DNA of 64,000 bases from Tetranychus cinnabarinus (GCA_022266195.1 WHVY01000002.1:1627001-1691000), one strand, 5' to 3'; counted from the first letter of the stretch, positions 49,301 to 61,988 are shown. Notes: generated by a model from the letters alone, not told the origin. Numbers and translations: made by a program.

Positions 49301-52300
49301 ACAAAACTGCTCATAATCACGTTATATTTGCATATAATCATCGGTATCAGTGCAAATTGACACCATTAACATGATATTAACTCGAGTTTGATGGAAATGG
49401 TTAAAGAAGCAAACTTATAAATGAACATTCTTTTCAAATGCACAAATTGATAATTACTTTCTCAGCATTCATTGAAACTTGATCCATCTGATTATTGGCC
49501 AATAAAGTGACTTATAAAGGCTTCACAACAAGAGTCATTCATTGAAAAAAAGGTTACATTTTATAACATGAATGGTAAATTAAACTGAAGCAAAATCTCA
49601 TGAAATGCCAACCAATGATGAACTCGATGGAAAACTAGAAAACTCAGACTTTTATTCAGAACGAATTTCGAATACATTTCTAACTTCACCAACGATTCGT
49701 CAAAATTTTGCAGAATTTCGATTTTCTATTCTACAGAATTTCAATCAATTTTCTGACAAAAATCAGCTTCAAGTTTCGAACCGAATAATTTCTCAAAATG
49801 AAGTGTCTTGAATAGACAAGTCAAACGAATTTCGAATGAAAAATTACAGAAATTTTGACATTCCATTTTAGACCCAAGATCAGATTAATGAAATTCTGAA
49901 GAATCCAAGTTTTTCAATAAATCTTTTCTGATGGAAAAGTCGAGATCAGAAAACGGATGTAAATGTTCGAAATGGGGAAAATGGTGAAAATCGAAGTTTC
50001 TAAAAATTCCGATTTCTATCATGGAAATGTCGAAATTTCGATCGATTGTCCAAGGCAAAAATCAGCGCAAGTGTTCAATTTTTACGAGAAATTTTGCTTA
50101 GAACTTTTGAGACTGAAATTCATGATCAGCTTTACAGAGTCACTGAATGCTGGAATTTTCAAGGTTAATATTATTTGAGTAAATTAAGTGGCACAGAAAA
50201 CAAAATGTTTAATGTTCCATTAGCAGAGTTGAAGGAAACTTGGAAACATGTTAATATGAATTTCATTTGTTTCATGGCTTATCCTTTAAACGAATCGTTG
50301 AACAAGAAGAAAACGTTTTTCCCTCGAAATGAGACAAAAATATTTATCAAACTCATTCCCTTCATGGAGTTTGTTTCAATATGATAATACTTATTGTTTG
50401 CCTTTCCTCCCAATGAAGGCTTTAAATGCAATCCAATCTTTTTTTTGCCATTTTGTCTTTTTTTCTGTCCAAAACTATTATCCAAATTGTTGGAGTGAAA
50501 ATTGTAAAAATAAAATTTACTCTTGGAGTGACTTTCGTCTCTGGTTGACGATAATTGTCACTTTGTATATTAATTTTCACACTTTTCACTCTCAATGTTG
50601 AACCATATTAAAGGCATTATCAATCGAATTGGGTCAATTCTGATTAGATAATGGTTCAGAGTTGAGCAGTTCATTTTTTGCTTTATCTCAACAGCCATTT
50701 CCACCTTTGAAAGGCACTTTTTCATCTCTCATGGTGATTAGGGTTTAATTTGAATATTGAATATTTCAAGATATTGAGGATAAAGTGAAGCAATGAAAAG
50801 AGGTAAAAATGTCTTTTCATCAACTTGATTGATTATTTATGTAAAAATTCATCTCAACCTAAATCATTGAGAACCGTTTAATGTCAATTGTTACAAGATG
50901 TCAAAAAAAGGAGGTGAAAAGAGCTGAAAAAAGCTTTCGTTTTTTTAATGTTCAACAGAAATATTGAGAGTAAATTGAAAAATTATTGATGCTTTATCAT
51001 TGATCTTGAAATTTCATGGAAAAAGACTTTTCTTTTTCTGTAAATTCTGACTCAATGTTTTAGTTTAAGCTTCAATTTTAAGCTCAACTCGTTTGGATTT
51101 GCTTTAGATGATGAATTTGATTAGAAGCTGCTTTTAATTGCAGTCTTTATCAAAGCTGTTGGTGAATGGATAAACATAATTAATAAAATTTTGCCTTTAA
51201 TGGTTATTCATCTGGATAATTGGAAACAATTGACTCATGATTTAAATGATTGGAGCGAAAAGAAATGCTCGATAATGAAGCAGTTCAGAATCGATAGCAA
51301 TCTATTTTACATGACTGGCTAATTGGATCATCAATAAGATTGAAAGGTAACTTTTGATTGTAAAACTGTTTGTTTGTTTGGTTCAGCATTTTCTTGATCG
51401 ACAAAAGCTTTTCCCATTCATTTTATTTAATATTACAGGTTAAACGATTAAATTGTTGAAACATTTGTTTGACCAGTTAAGCTTTGCCCTGGAATAGGCC
51501 ATCAATCATCACAATTTCATGTTTCCACTTTTGACATTCAAATTTGAAACTTTTCTCTCCTCATGTACATTCAATGTTATCAAAGATAATTCAAGGTTTC
51601 ACAAGATTGATTGCCATGAATTAATCTTTAAACTAAAAGTAATTGTCCATTAAATTTGACTCGATCGTTGGATGAACCAAGAAACTCGAAAATTTGATGT
51701 TCACCAGACAATGCTCGAAATATTCTGTTTCCATGTTATTTTAATTTCGATTCCTGGATCGATCTAATTTTCTTATATAATGTTAGATTAGGAATATTAT
51801 CATCATCAGAATTTATCTATTTTCAGCCACACTGGTCATGTAATGGATATTGTCATCAAATAACCAAATAAGTCTTTGACCTTTTCCAGTTCGACTGTGA
51901 AAATATCAAATTATTGTTGGTTTAAAATAACCAAAACACAGAGAAGACCAAATAACATTTCAATCCCAATTGCATACAAAATTCATCGATTGATTAAAAA
52001 TAGCATTTTTAGGAATCCTTTTTCATCCGAAATTGAACCATTTATCATGTTTAAGGTTCAATAAGTTAAAAATTGAGAAAAATTTTCAATAATTTTATCC
52101 AAAAAGTGAAAAAACCAAAAATCAATATTAATCTAAAAGATGAAGAACGAAATTTCCATGGACAATTAACATGGAAGAAAACGGAGACTTATCAATTCCC
52201 TGAAATTGGAGTTTCTTCAGAATTCCATTTCATTCGTTCTTGTTGAGTCTAATTTCGGCCTTTCAGTCTTTTGGCTCAGTCCTTTGGACAAAAGTGGAAC

Positions 52301-55300
52301 CAGAAGAAAAAAGTGTTTCTCTAAAAAATTTCAATCTCTTTTGTATTTTCTTGTTATCTCAATTCAGGATTGTTTTGTTGTTCAGGTTATTCATTACAAA
52401 GAAACACATGGAAAAGGAAGAGTTCTGTGAATCTGATATTTACTTTGAGCTTCTGTTTCAGTCGAGTAGGTTCAAATTGAAAATTGAATATAGAGAGCGA
52501 ACAAGAAAGTAAAAAGAAACAATGAAAACAACAAAAAACTGTATTACAATTTACTTTGACATTTCTCATCTTTCCTCATCTTTTCTTCTTCCTTTCTTCA
52601 TCTTCCTTTTATTCCAATTATATTTTTTTCTCCTTCTCATCAGCATCTTTCATCTGTTCATTCTTGATCCATCAATTCAAGAATTACATGTTTATATTAA
52701 TCTTTTCACTTGAATAATCAGCTGAAGGTGTCACAAGTTGTTAAATTTGATTTCAATAGTAATGATGATTTGTTTGCGATTCAAGCGACAGCACAAAGGG
52801 AAACATTGTCACAGGTACATTGACAAGCGCAAATAAAAAACTGGAACCATTCGTGTGAAACCAAAGGATTTGTCGAGGATAAGAAGAAGAACCCAAAAAA
52901 ATGGAAACAAAAGTGAATTCAACTTTTTTCCTTCTCTTCCAGTTCCAATTAATTGACAATGATTCAAGTGAAATGCTAAACAATCAAATCAAGTCTAATT
53001 TAGTTTCTCAAGACATCATCGAGACATCGTTATTCAGGTTTCGTTTCAATTGGTGTCTTGCAAGCTCAAGATAACTCTTTTTTTTGCTGAATCTTTTTTC
53101 TTCTTTATCTTTACAAATGAAACATTCTTGCATGATGATGATAAGAAAAGGAGGAAAATTTCATGGTAAACACGATTCGACTCACAGACAGTAAAAGTCA
53201 ACATTTCTTGGTTTCATGTTTAATGTTGAGATTAATGAAGATGATGAAGAGCAGAATAATGATGAGAATAATTAGAAATTGAGAAAAATGAATTTTCCCA
53301 ACAAATTAATCATTTGAAACATTTCCCATTCAACTCAACAATCTTTTCAAAAGATTTTCAACTTTTAAAATTTAGTTAAATTGGGTTTGGAAGATGAAAT
53401 TGTTTATTGATTTTGGTCGATAAAAGCGATGAAAATGTTGATCGTTTTAAAAGCGTTTCATTCATGAGATTGGATGAAGATGAGGATCAGTTGGTGAAAC
53501 TCAGTCTGGGAAGGTCAATAAAGGTCAGGATTGACTTTGGAGAGTAAATTAAAAGCGATTGTTTTCGCTGTTATATTTGCTTCTGTTTGAGTTTCGGAAA
53601 TTAAAAGTTAATCTTTTCTCATCATTTGAAGGGATTGATTGGGAGGGAAATGTATCAATGGACAAGATTATCATGTTGGTCAACTTGTTATTTGTTTAAT
53701 TCCCAGGATTCTCTGGGTGTTAGACATGATGACACTGGACAATGAAAGGTACAGTTTACATTGGCTTACACCTTTCTTTATTCAGTTAAATCGAGTTTAT
53801 TTGAATTGATAAACAATCAACATTTGGACTTGCAATTGAATCAAGGTTACAATGAAAAGACTGTTTCATTATTCACTTTATTTATTCATCCAATCTCAAT
53901 TCAAGTTGACTTGATATTCAGATCATTATTAGATGAAAATTTATTTCAACTTTTGTCTTTAATGGACTTTTATATCCAATAACTTTATTGCAAATTACAC
54001 ACAGATTTGGATTAAAGTGTTTCTTGCAATTTAATTCGGAAAAACGATCAAAGGAACTATCGATTTTCAATTCTTTTGGTTCGCCATTTGAACAGCGAAT
54101 TTCGCTCTTTTGGATTTCTGTCTTTGCCCTCGAAATATTTTAGATTAAAATGCACGAATCTTCTGTTTGATCGAAACGCAATTGGGAAAGTAAACTGAAA
54201 GACTGAAGCCAAGATTAGACGATTTTTAATCGTAAATATTAAGTTTTCAGAATTTAAATTTCGTCCAAATTCGATGACCAGGAAAAAATTGCCATCCAAT
54301 CGTCAAATTATCATTTGCTTTTCTTACTAATGTAAAAGCTTTGAATCTAAAGTAATGATGATTAAAATAGATTTGACTTTCAGCAAGAAAACGATGGAAA
54401 AAGCATAATTAATCGATTTCGTTACAGCAGCTGGATTGGCTTTGATCAATTGAGCTAAAAGAGCTTAGCATTTCGAGTGAATGAAGGATCGAAATCTCGC
54501 TTTTCTCTGATCGTAAAACAATCGATCTCACTGCGATAAAATTCAAACAAATACGTGTGTAAGACATAATAAATTTACAAGAGATGAACACTAAAACCAA
54601 TTCTGGATCGATCGTCTCTCCGTAAATTGATTAAATATCGAATCTAAAACTTCAGATTTGATCGATTCTTAGTCAAATCGTTCTGAGGTTTTCATAAAAT
54701 TCTGAGAAATTCTAACCAAACTCGGCATTGCTTGTATTTTTAATCAATTTTGTTGGATTAATCTGAATTTTTGACTCTGATTTGGGTTTTGACTGGAGGT
54801 GAAACATTGAAGTAAATTATTCAAAGCTTTGGTTGAAAGGTTGCTCTATTTAGAGGCATTTCTTGATCTACTTCCTTCGTGAGGAAATAAACAATTAATC
54901 AAATTAGCTGTTAATTATTAACATGCGATTGTAATTGGCAAAATAAAGGAAGAGTAAAAATTTAATTATAAATGGCTGTTGGTGTAAAAACATTGAAAAT
55001 TTGTGTTAATCAAACAAGAAAAAAATGCTTTTCCTTTTTCTTGTTTTACGGTTATTCATTTATCCTTCATTCATTTAACGTAATTTAATCATTTACAATT
55101 GTTTCAAATTGTAACGATATAATTGATAATTATCATCATTTTAATAAAAAATGGACACAAAATGATAATAATTAATGTAATCAAATTGAATGAGCAAACC
55201 TGAAACCTGGACAAATCTGGATCCATTAGGAATCCATTGACTCGACCAACATCAAAAAACGAAACAATTTTTCATCTTTTCACAATCAATCATAAATGTT

Positions 55301-55827
55301 TTTATTGTTTATTTTTAATGTTGTTATTCAGTTAATTCAATCATTCTGACAACTAATCTGATTGTCAATCTAACCAATAATTTAACCAACAATCGACTAA
55401 ACTGTCACCAAACATACAGGTTAATTAATGGGATAAATTTGATCAACAATAAAGGTTGAAAGACAAACAATAGAACCAGTTGTGAGCCAGAAAACTGAAA
55501 TTTATTTTCAATTAAACATCTGATTTTACCGTATTTATTACAAATTGTGTGAGCAGACAATTGATTATTGATTATTGTAAATTGGGTTGAATTGGTGTTT
55601 AAATTTTGACCACAATTTGATACAAATAAAAGCTCTAACCGGTATCTTGTTATCAATGTTTACCCAAAAGCAATGGTAAACCCAAACTGAATGTTGCCAT
55701 TTGGAGTTGACTTGAAAACTGCAATGGGTTACATTGGGTATCACATTTAGATTAACATGTTAATCTTGTTAATTCAACCTTAATCTAACCTTGAATATTC
55801 TTGATTTAAAATGGTCGACAGTTATTA
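46376..55827. other. Gene-poor AT-rich region
   Basis: No gene is supported. Open frames of 60-134 codons occur on both strands. The longest, minus 47738-48142, starts at a TTG and overlaps a second run in another frame, and I do not recognise either. Microsatellite-like ATG/ATC runs occur at about 49221-49238. The region may hold distal regulatory sequence for complexin. Confidence 0.4.
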
Positions 55828-55975
55828 GTGTTGACTATTAAGTGATAGTTAAACCACTGCATCGAGAAGTTATGAGATATAAACTACGAGGGCGAAGCCC
55901 GAGTGTTTTATCTCATAGCTTCGAGATATTGTGGTTTAACTGATTTAAACCACTATGTAATCTAATCTCAACACT
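55828..55975. repeat. Foldback element with terminal agtgttga / tcaacact
   Basis: The inner hairpin 55848-55940 pairs gttaaaccac with gtggtttaac, gaag-tatgagata with tatctcata-cttc, and closes in ggcgaagcc. The outer ends carry agtgttga (55828) and tcaacact (ending 55975). The aaaccacta/tagtggttt motif recurs at about 55947 and 56238. This looks like a miniature inverted-repeat element. Confidence 0.6.
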
Positions 55976-56636
55976 TTTTTTGATTTTCAAGACACAATTT
56001 TGTCTTGATTTTCCATTGCTTTCAATGGGTTTTCATATTTTCATTTTAAGTTTCTTATCATTTACATTTTAATTTTGAATTTTTTATCACATCTTATCGC
56101 TCTCTTTATCACTGTCTTTAGACCAAACTGTGTATTTTTAGTTAACAGTGTTAGTTAACTATCAAGTTAACCAATTTGAAAATAGCACCAGATTATACAA
56201 TTTAACCATTTGATTAAATACTGGTTACCCTAAACGTAGTGGTTTAAGACTAGTTAAATAGACAGTGAAGGGTAAAAAGATAGACATATTGAAAGTGAGA
56301 CTGACAGGGATTGTTGTGAGAGTTACTAAGGTAAAAACAAGGCTGGTTTTTTGAAGGCTTTTCAAACAGTCCAAGTTAATTGTTGACTTACCTTAAACAG
56401 TTAATTTTGAGAGACTTGATTGCTGCCTTTCCAATTGGGTTGAATGCTGGTTGTCACTGGTCAATGGTTTACTGTTATCCGCTTCTGGTGTTGATCAAGA
56501 AATACAGAAATGTTTAGCTTCATGTAAAACTGTAAACGGTAAGAATCCAAATAAAAACAAATCATTGCTCACTAAATTGGAACCAGTTTATCGATTTTTT
56601 GCCTTCCCATTTTCAACCCAACATAAAACGTGTAAC

Positions 56637-57297
56637 ATGGCGACTCTCATGAGGCTGTTCAGTTCAACTCTTCATCTTATTATCACATTGTTATTAGTGA
56701 GTAATTAATGTTTCTTTATCATAACCATCGAGATCAGCTGCAATCAAACATTTTAACAACTTTACTTCATTAAATACTTTCCTTTGTGTCTATTAACTAC
56801 TTAACTAATCTATTCAGCATTCATTTTGTGTAATATTAAAATCTTTCAAATTTACGATTCTATTTTCATCCCTTCAATTGTGTTCAAATTAAATCTCTTT
56901 TTTTCAAGCATCAGTTTCAGTCTTTGATATTATCTTTTGTCCAACAGTTGATCCAACCTGCAGCAATCTGAAATTGATTAAAAATGTCAAGACTTTTTGT
57001 TTTCTTCATCAACTCTAATTGCGTTTTATTTTGTCATAAACTTGAGATGAATAGGTTAATATATGATAATACATTTCTCATTATCATTTTTTTCAAATTT
57101 CACTATCGACGAGACATTATGGTATAAAAGAAGTACATTGAATTGCGTTCTTTGTTGTTTTGTTTTAGATTTTCATGGTTAAAACCATTTTACAAGCTAA
57201 TTTTCAAATAATTCCAGAGAAAGGTCGAATCAATGACATGTTTCAAAATCTAAAAGTTGACAGAATGGTGAATCTCTTGGAGACTAATTGGCGGTAG
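56637..57297 (+). CDS. Possible short secreted-peptide gene, two exons
   Basis: Exon 1 (56637..56696) opens MATLMRLFSSTLHLII and runs to TLLL before a good gtgagtaa donor, phase 0; it looks like a signal peptide. A candidate exon 2 (57169..57297) follows a tgttttgttttag acceptor and stays open for 42 codons to TAG, giving a 62-aa product whose tail reads NFQIIPEKGRINDM...VNLLETNWR, an amphipathic basic segment. No cysteines or family match are seen. Exon 2 may be wrong: another acceptor could be used, or a transcript could start at the TATAAAAG box (57123) with ATG at 57175. Exon 1 is better supported than the join. Confidence 0.3.
57123..57130 (+). promoter_or_regulatory. TATA-box-like TATAAAAG
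   Basis: A strong consensus TATA element about 50 bases before the ATG at 57175, which opens a 40-codon frame to the TAG at 57297. It competes with the reading of 57169 as an internal exon. Chance is also possible. Confidence 0.3.
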
Positions 57298-57486
57298 ATT
57301 AACGGACAAAGGCAGAATTGTTTAGTTTGATCGAAGGATTCATTGTTGGAAAATATATCTTTTTGAGTTTGAAGAGAGATTCGTATTGAAGGTGATATCC
57401 ATTTGTCAAGTACTTTGAATTAAGGTGTAAATAATGGTGATAGGCTTGGACGGTTTTCAAAAAACGATGAATGATTCGTGAAATCT

Positions 57487-59665
57487 TTATCGATGAATTG
57501 AAAATGGATCACTTATTGCAAGCAGTTGTCCATCCTCGTTAAAGTATAGAAGCCTAAATTGTCCAGGTTTAAGTAGAACCAATTCAGAAAAATCTACTCT
57601 GAAAATTGGTGCGCTTGATGAAGATGGTCCTCGAACTGAATCAGATGAGTCTGTTGACGAAGTGGAAGCCATGGGATCAAAAGATGCTGATAAAGTAGAC
57701 CTTTCTTGTCTGATGGTACTAGTGTTTTGTTTTGGTATTGATTCTGGATTGGCCCAAACAAAGGTTATTGGCTCTTCAATATCAGTGAAATTTGCTGGAT
57801 ATAATCCTATCCAATCAAATTCAGATAATTTTGTTGTTTTATCTCTAGAAGCAGATCTTCTTCTCCTGTTTATTCCTGTTTGGAGGTTTAATTCTCGATC
57901 AGGTGTATTCTCATGTTGTGATGAGTGCATTTGCCGAGAGTTAATTTCAGGAGTATCAAAAGTATAAAAGGCTGAGGAATCATGGTGAATTTTCCAGTCT
58001 GTAGGAATAATAAATTTAATTTTTGACGGACTAATTTCTCTCTTGAGTCTCTTAGGAAGGTTAAGAGAGAAGAAATTGGAAACAGGTTTATGATCACTTT
58101 GAGAAAAATCAGGATGACTGCGATAATTGTTGGTTTCAAGATTGATTGAGCCTTTGTCTTTATACAATATCCGATCACACCAGGCAGGTTTACGACCACT
58201 AGAATGTGAAATAAAAGTGAAATTAAATAATGTAGAATGACTTTCTGACTTAAATTACACTTACAGATCATATTCATTTGACCAGGCAACGAATTTGTAA
58301 GTTGGTGAGAAATTAATGGGATCTTCTGTATATCCAACAAATACTTTCCCAAGTCTCATAGAATTTGATAACTGAATAAGAAAAGAGGAATAATCAGCAT
58401 TAATTATAGCTATTAATTATTTTAAAATCGAAAGATCAAGTAAAAGATGGGTTCATGATTTTTCACTCACTTGATCATGATCCAACAGTTCAGTAAGAAG
58501 GTTTTTTCTTTCATTTGAATCCTTGGTTAAATCTGCAGTAACAATCTTCTGCAAAATTTCTTGTCCTGTTAGATCATCAAGACGAAAATTGAGGTCACCT
58601 AACCAAAGCGATAAGCTAAGCAAATAAAGAAAAAAAGTTGTTATGAAATGTTTCGGAAAAGGTAGAGATAGATAATAATTGAGATCAACATACTCATGAT
58701 CTCCGATGCTCATTGTTCGGTAGTCTGGATTTTTGATTTCAAAACTCTGACCACCGTAAATTTTTTTAAATTCAGTAATTCGGGTCTCCAGATTATAGTC
58801 ATGAGCAGCTAGATGAGAATTAGTAATCACAATAGAAACTCCTTTGTGATCGAATCTGGTAGAGACAGCACCTTTGTTACCCCATAATCCTCCTAACCCA
58901 GTTCGTGTATAATCCGTCTTGATATTGGTAAAATCAAGAAGTGATTGTCTCTTCACGAGCACCATCAATAAAATACCCACAAGCTGATTTTTTTTAACCA
59001 TGACATAATCACGTTCCGCTAGGATTTCTTTGGTTCGTGTAACCCATGGTTCGGGACCAAGAATTTTGAAAGAGACTTCTTGTAATCTGAAAAGAAAATG
59101 AAAATGGGATTAGAAAAAATATTCTTAATAATTTAAGCAATAAGACTGATTCCGACAATCAAATAAAATCAAGCTTATCTTGATTAATTTTTCTGAAATA
59201 AGAAATTTCATCAAGGCCTTTCATTAGGCTTAAGGCAATAACAATTTCTATAATATTTCGACAGATTCACGTATTTTGACGTAAAAGGTAATTAAATTCA
59301 GTTTGTTGAGCACAAAGTGACATCAAGATTTGCATCCTTGTAACTATGTTTGAATGACTTCGATCCTTTGATGTCGAAAAAACTAGCACTTCCTAAGCAC
59401 AGATATTGGGCACTTAAACTTTACCCTATTGCAATCAAGTCTGGTTCCTTTGTGCCATTTGATGAGCTGAATGCGTAATTAAGTAAGTCACCGTATCCGT
59501 TGTCTGGTCCGGTGTCTTTGACGTTCCAAGTTAACAGAAATAATCTGGAAAAAGGAAAGAGGAAAAATTTAGAATCTTAAAAGCTTAAATACAAGACTTA
59601 AAAAAACAATACAAGGTTAAATTGGAAATTACTTACGTTAAATCAACCATGATTAAAGGATTCAT
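57487..59665 (-). CDS. INPP5K: SKICH-type inositol polyphosphate 5-phosphatase (INPP5K/SKIP-like)
   Basis: Six exons in order: 59637..59665, 59425..59544, 58694..59086, 58471..58615, 58265..58371 and 57487..58198, total 501 aa, with phases consistent at every join. Catalytic motifs appear in order: LTWNVKDTGPDN, IAIGLQEV, TRTGLGGLWGNKGAVS, NSHLAAHD, DHDLSLWLGDLNFRLDD, FSPTYKF, KPAWCDRIL and SDHKPV. These are the signature residues of Mg-dependent 5-phosphatases acting on PI(4,5)P2/PI(3,4,5)P3. From about residue 315 the C-terminus is a SKICH domain (DWIGLYPANFTDIEEP ... FRVDFSELVLLKPGQFRLLYF), which targets family members to membranes. Two Ser/Thr/Arg-rich inserts, one with RRRRSASR, interrupt it. 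The length is close to human INPP5K (448 aa), and there is no Pro-rich N-terminus as in INPP5J. The first exon is only 29 bp, so an alternative upstream start is possible. The 78-bp intron at 58616-58693 has no in-frame stop. Confidence 0.92.
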
Positions 59666-60498
59666 TTTGACAAATTAAACAAATAAAAACAAATCAACAG
59701 AGAAGAGAAAGAGTTCAACTGATGAATTAACACTGATAAACTAGATGAAAGATTGAAATCAAGATTAACATGACACTTATGGCAACAATAGCATTCATTA
59801 GAGTGAGTAATATGACGAATATTGCCGTTTATAATCATGTTTCCTGTCAATAACATTCAAGGATCAATGGAAACAACGATTAAACACTAAAAGAATGGAA
59901 AACAAAGCCCATTGGTATATCACACAGTAAATAAAACAATAGTCACTTCAAATAAAGAGCAAATGAAAAAAACCTCTATTTTTACATAACACAGAGAGTA
60001 AACAATGAAAAAAAATCGTACAGCCAACACAAGTGATATAAAAAAGAGGATAGAAAGTGGTAAGACTAGAGAGATATCAAAAAACACATGATATAAGTTA
60101 TTAAGCAACAATGCTAATTATATCATCAACAATTGATGAATAGAGGAGATGTACAGAGAATTGGTAAAGAATAACAGAAATTGAAAATGTTAAATTTACA
60201 GTATAGTCATGAAGAAGAACTCATAACTGGAAGCGACAACAAGATTAAGAATAAACCAAACTGAATAAGCAATCTAATAATTCAGGATACAAGGAAGTTG
60301 ATTGAGAAAAATAACAACATCATTAACAACTATCGGGTGCTGCTCATCAAAATTGCATCCAAAAGCAATGCAATGAACATTCAAAAAATAAATCAAAAAC
60401 AGATGACCCCATAAACGATCAACAACCTAATAGATGGCAGCATCACCGATAACTGCACATGTGAATAAATACATAATTATTCCAGAACTACATATAGA
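59666..60498. other. Intergenic region between the 5-phosphatase and tRNA-Asn
   Basis: No coding exon is evident. It probably contains the promoter and 5' UTR of the 5-phosphatase gene. Confidence 0.35.
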
Positions 60499-60572
60499 GC
60501 CGTCGTGGCGCAATCGGATAGCGCGTTTGGCTGTTAACCAAAAGGTTGGTGGTTCGAGCCCACCCGATGGCG
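60499..60572 (+). tRNA. tRNA-Asn (GUU)
   Basis: 74 nt with full cloverleaf: acceptor stem GCCGTCG/CGATGGC with one G-U pair, D-arm box A tggcgcaatcgg, anticodon stem-loop TTTGG-CTGTTAA-CCAAA with anticodon GTT, T-arm box B ggttcgagccc, and discriminator G. It closely resembles other animal tRNA-Asn genes. There is no intron. Confidence 0.97.
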
Positions 60573-60579
60573 ACTCATC

Positions 60580-60591
60580 TTTTTGTTTTTT
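60580..60591 (+). terminator. Pol III terminator of tRNA-Asn
   Basis: T5 then T6 (tttttgtttttt) starts 8 bases after the tRNA 3' end. Confidence 0.85.
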
Positions 60592-61284
60592 GCGATTCCT
60601 ATCGTGATTGAATCATTTATAGTTCATACCATGATAAGACAATGATGAGACTTCAATGGAACCAATGACTTCATATTTTTATCTGTTGTAACTGTTTGTT
60701 TCTTCAATTACTGTTCTTGACTCTTGACTTTTGCTCTTTCTATGAACTTCTTAAGATTTCCTACTCATTATCGTATTACAATTTACTGATGATTAAGTTA
60801 TTGTTTAGTTGTTTAATAACATTTATCTGTGGTTTAAAATCTTGATCAGGATTACAGGGAAAATAAAATTATGTGAAGAGGAATTGGTTTGGATTTTTAG
60901 GATTTATATTTTTAACTCTTTTTCACTTGAAATATTTATTGGTGATTTTTTTGTGGCTTTCTATTCATTTAATTGTTTTGTTTTTGTGTTTTATTTTGGA
61001 TTTTTATCTGATTCGATTCTTTTAATTTATAATAATTTCCCTTCACTCATTTGTAGTGTGCGCCAAAAAAGAAGCGCCAAGTTGTTTTGTGTTTCAACAT
61101 CAGTTTGTTTTGTTTTGAATTTTGTTCAGACTTTTTTGTTAGTCTGTTTTGTATTGAATGTTACAGTTTAATTTTGATTTGTTTGACTAATTTTTATTTT
61201 ACCCTACTATGGTTAGTATTTTTGTTTTGGTACGTTTGGGTTTTGTGTTTTAATTATTGCGTTTTCTCTTATTTCTTTTCTTAG
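60592..61284. other. Upstream region / first intron of the HAUS1-like gene
   Basis: T-rich sequence presumably containing the promoter, a short first coding exon and intron 1 of the gene that resumes at 61285. The first exon could not be fixed. One possibility is ATG 60659 (MEPMTSYFYL) with donor gtaact, but phase and motif support are weak. Confidence 0.3.
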
Positions 61285-61932
61285 GATAGGCAACCAGTTT
61301 TAATCGATGATCCTTTTGTTAAACATCTTTTTGAAAATTTGCGTGGAGATGGCCAGACTTTCTTCCAAAGTTTACTAAATTGCAGTGAAAATTTAGAAAT
61401 CTTAACAAAATTGGTTTCACTCTTAATGACCGATGGTAACCAGTATCGTAAAGGATGTTTAATAACGTTGATTACCGAGAAAAGTATTGAGATTTGTGGA
61501 AAATTTGACAAGAAAAGATCCCTAGAGCAGTTGAGGCAACGAGCTAAGGAATTGGCCGAAGCAACAGACCAAGAAAAGGAACAATATGAACGGAACATGG
61601 CCTTCAAGAAGAAAGAAGTTGACTTTACCAGGAAATGTGAAACCAGCCAGTTATTTTACGACAACAAGATGAGTGAATATTATAAACAAATCAAGCAGCT
61701 TGAAAATCTATTAGTGAATGTTGGATTTTACGATGAACTGGGCGAAGAATCAATCAATGAGTTAGCCAAGGATAACATGCGACTAAAAGACAAGATAAAA
61801 GAAACGGATGACAAATTAGCTTCGTACACTTTCGATCCAGACGAGGAATCCCTAAAAAAAGCCATAGAAGAGTTGAAAAATGAAATAGAGATAATGCATG
61901 AAGACCTTGAAAAAGTGATCGAAAGCATTTGA
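61285..61932 (+). CDS. HAUS1: HAUS1-like coiled-coil protein (augmin subunit), 5' exon missing
   Basis: The frame is open from the acceptor tttctttctt-ag type site (ttttcttag at 61284) to TGA at 61930-61932, 215 codons. It begins DRQPVLIDDPFVKHLFENL, which resembles the early HPIPxYE...T..LxxL segment of HAUS1. The rest is coiled coil (RQRAKELAEATDQEKEQYE, YYKQIKQLENLL) and ends KLASYTFDPDEESLKKAIEELK..IEIMHEDLEK, resembling the end of HAUS1 (KLESYLDLxPxxxLAxxKIEEAKxEL). HAUS1 (Wac in flies) is part of augmin, which recruits gamma-tubulin to spindle microtubules. Human HAUS1 is 278 aa; a short N-terminal exon of about 20 codons should be missing here. The assignment rests on remembered family features and is tentative. 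Confidence 0.5.
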   Translation, partial: DRQPVLIDDPFVKHLFENLRGDGQTFFQSLLNCSENLEILTKLVSLLMTDGNQYRKGCLITLITEKSIEICGKFDKKRSLEQLRQRAKELAEATDQEKEQYERNMAFKKKEVDFTRKCETSQLFYDNKMSEYYKQIKQLENLLVNVGFYDELGEESINELAKDNMRLKDKIKETDDKLASYTFDPDEESLKKAIEELKNEIEIMHEDLEKVIESI

Positions 61933-61988
61933 ATGTAAAGTTCCAAATCAAAGTCAAGTGTGAATATTTCATGAGACACTGATAAATC

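Noticed and set aside
57888..58352. 154-codon minus-strand frame
   Set aside because: An out-of-frame shadow of 5-phosphatase exons 5 and 6 that crosses a true intron.
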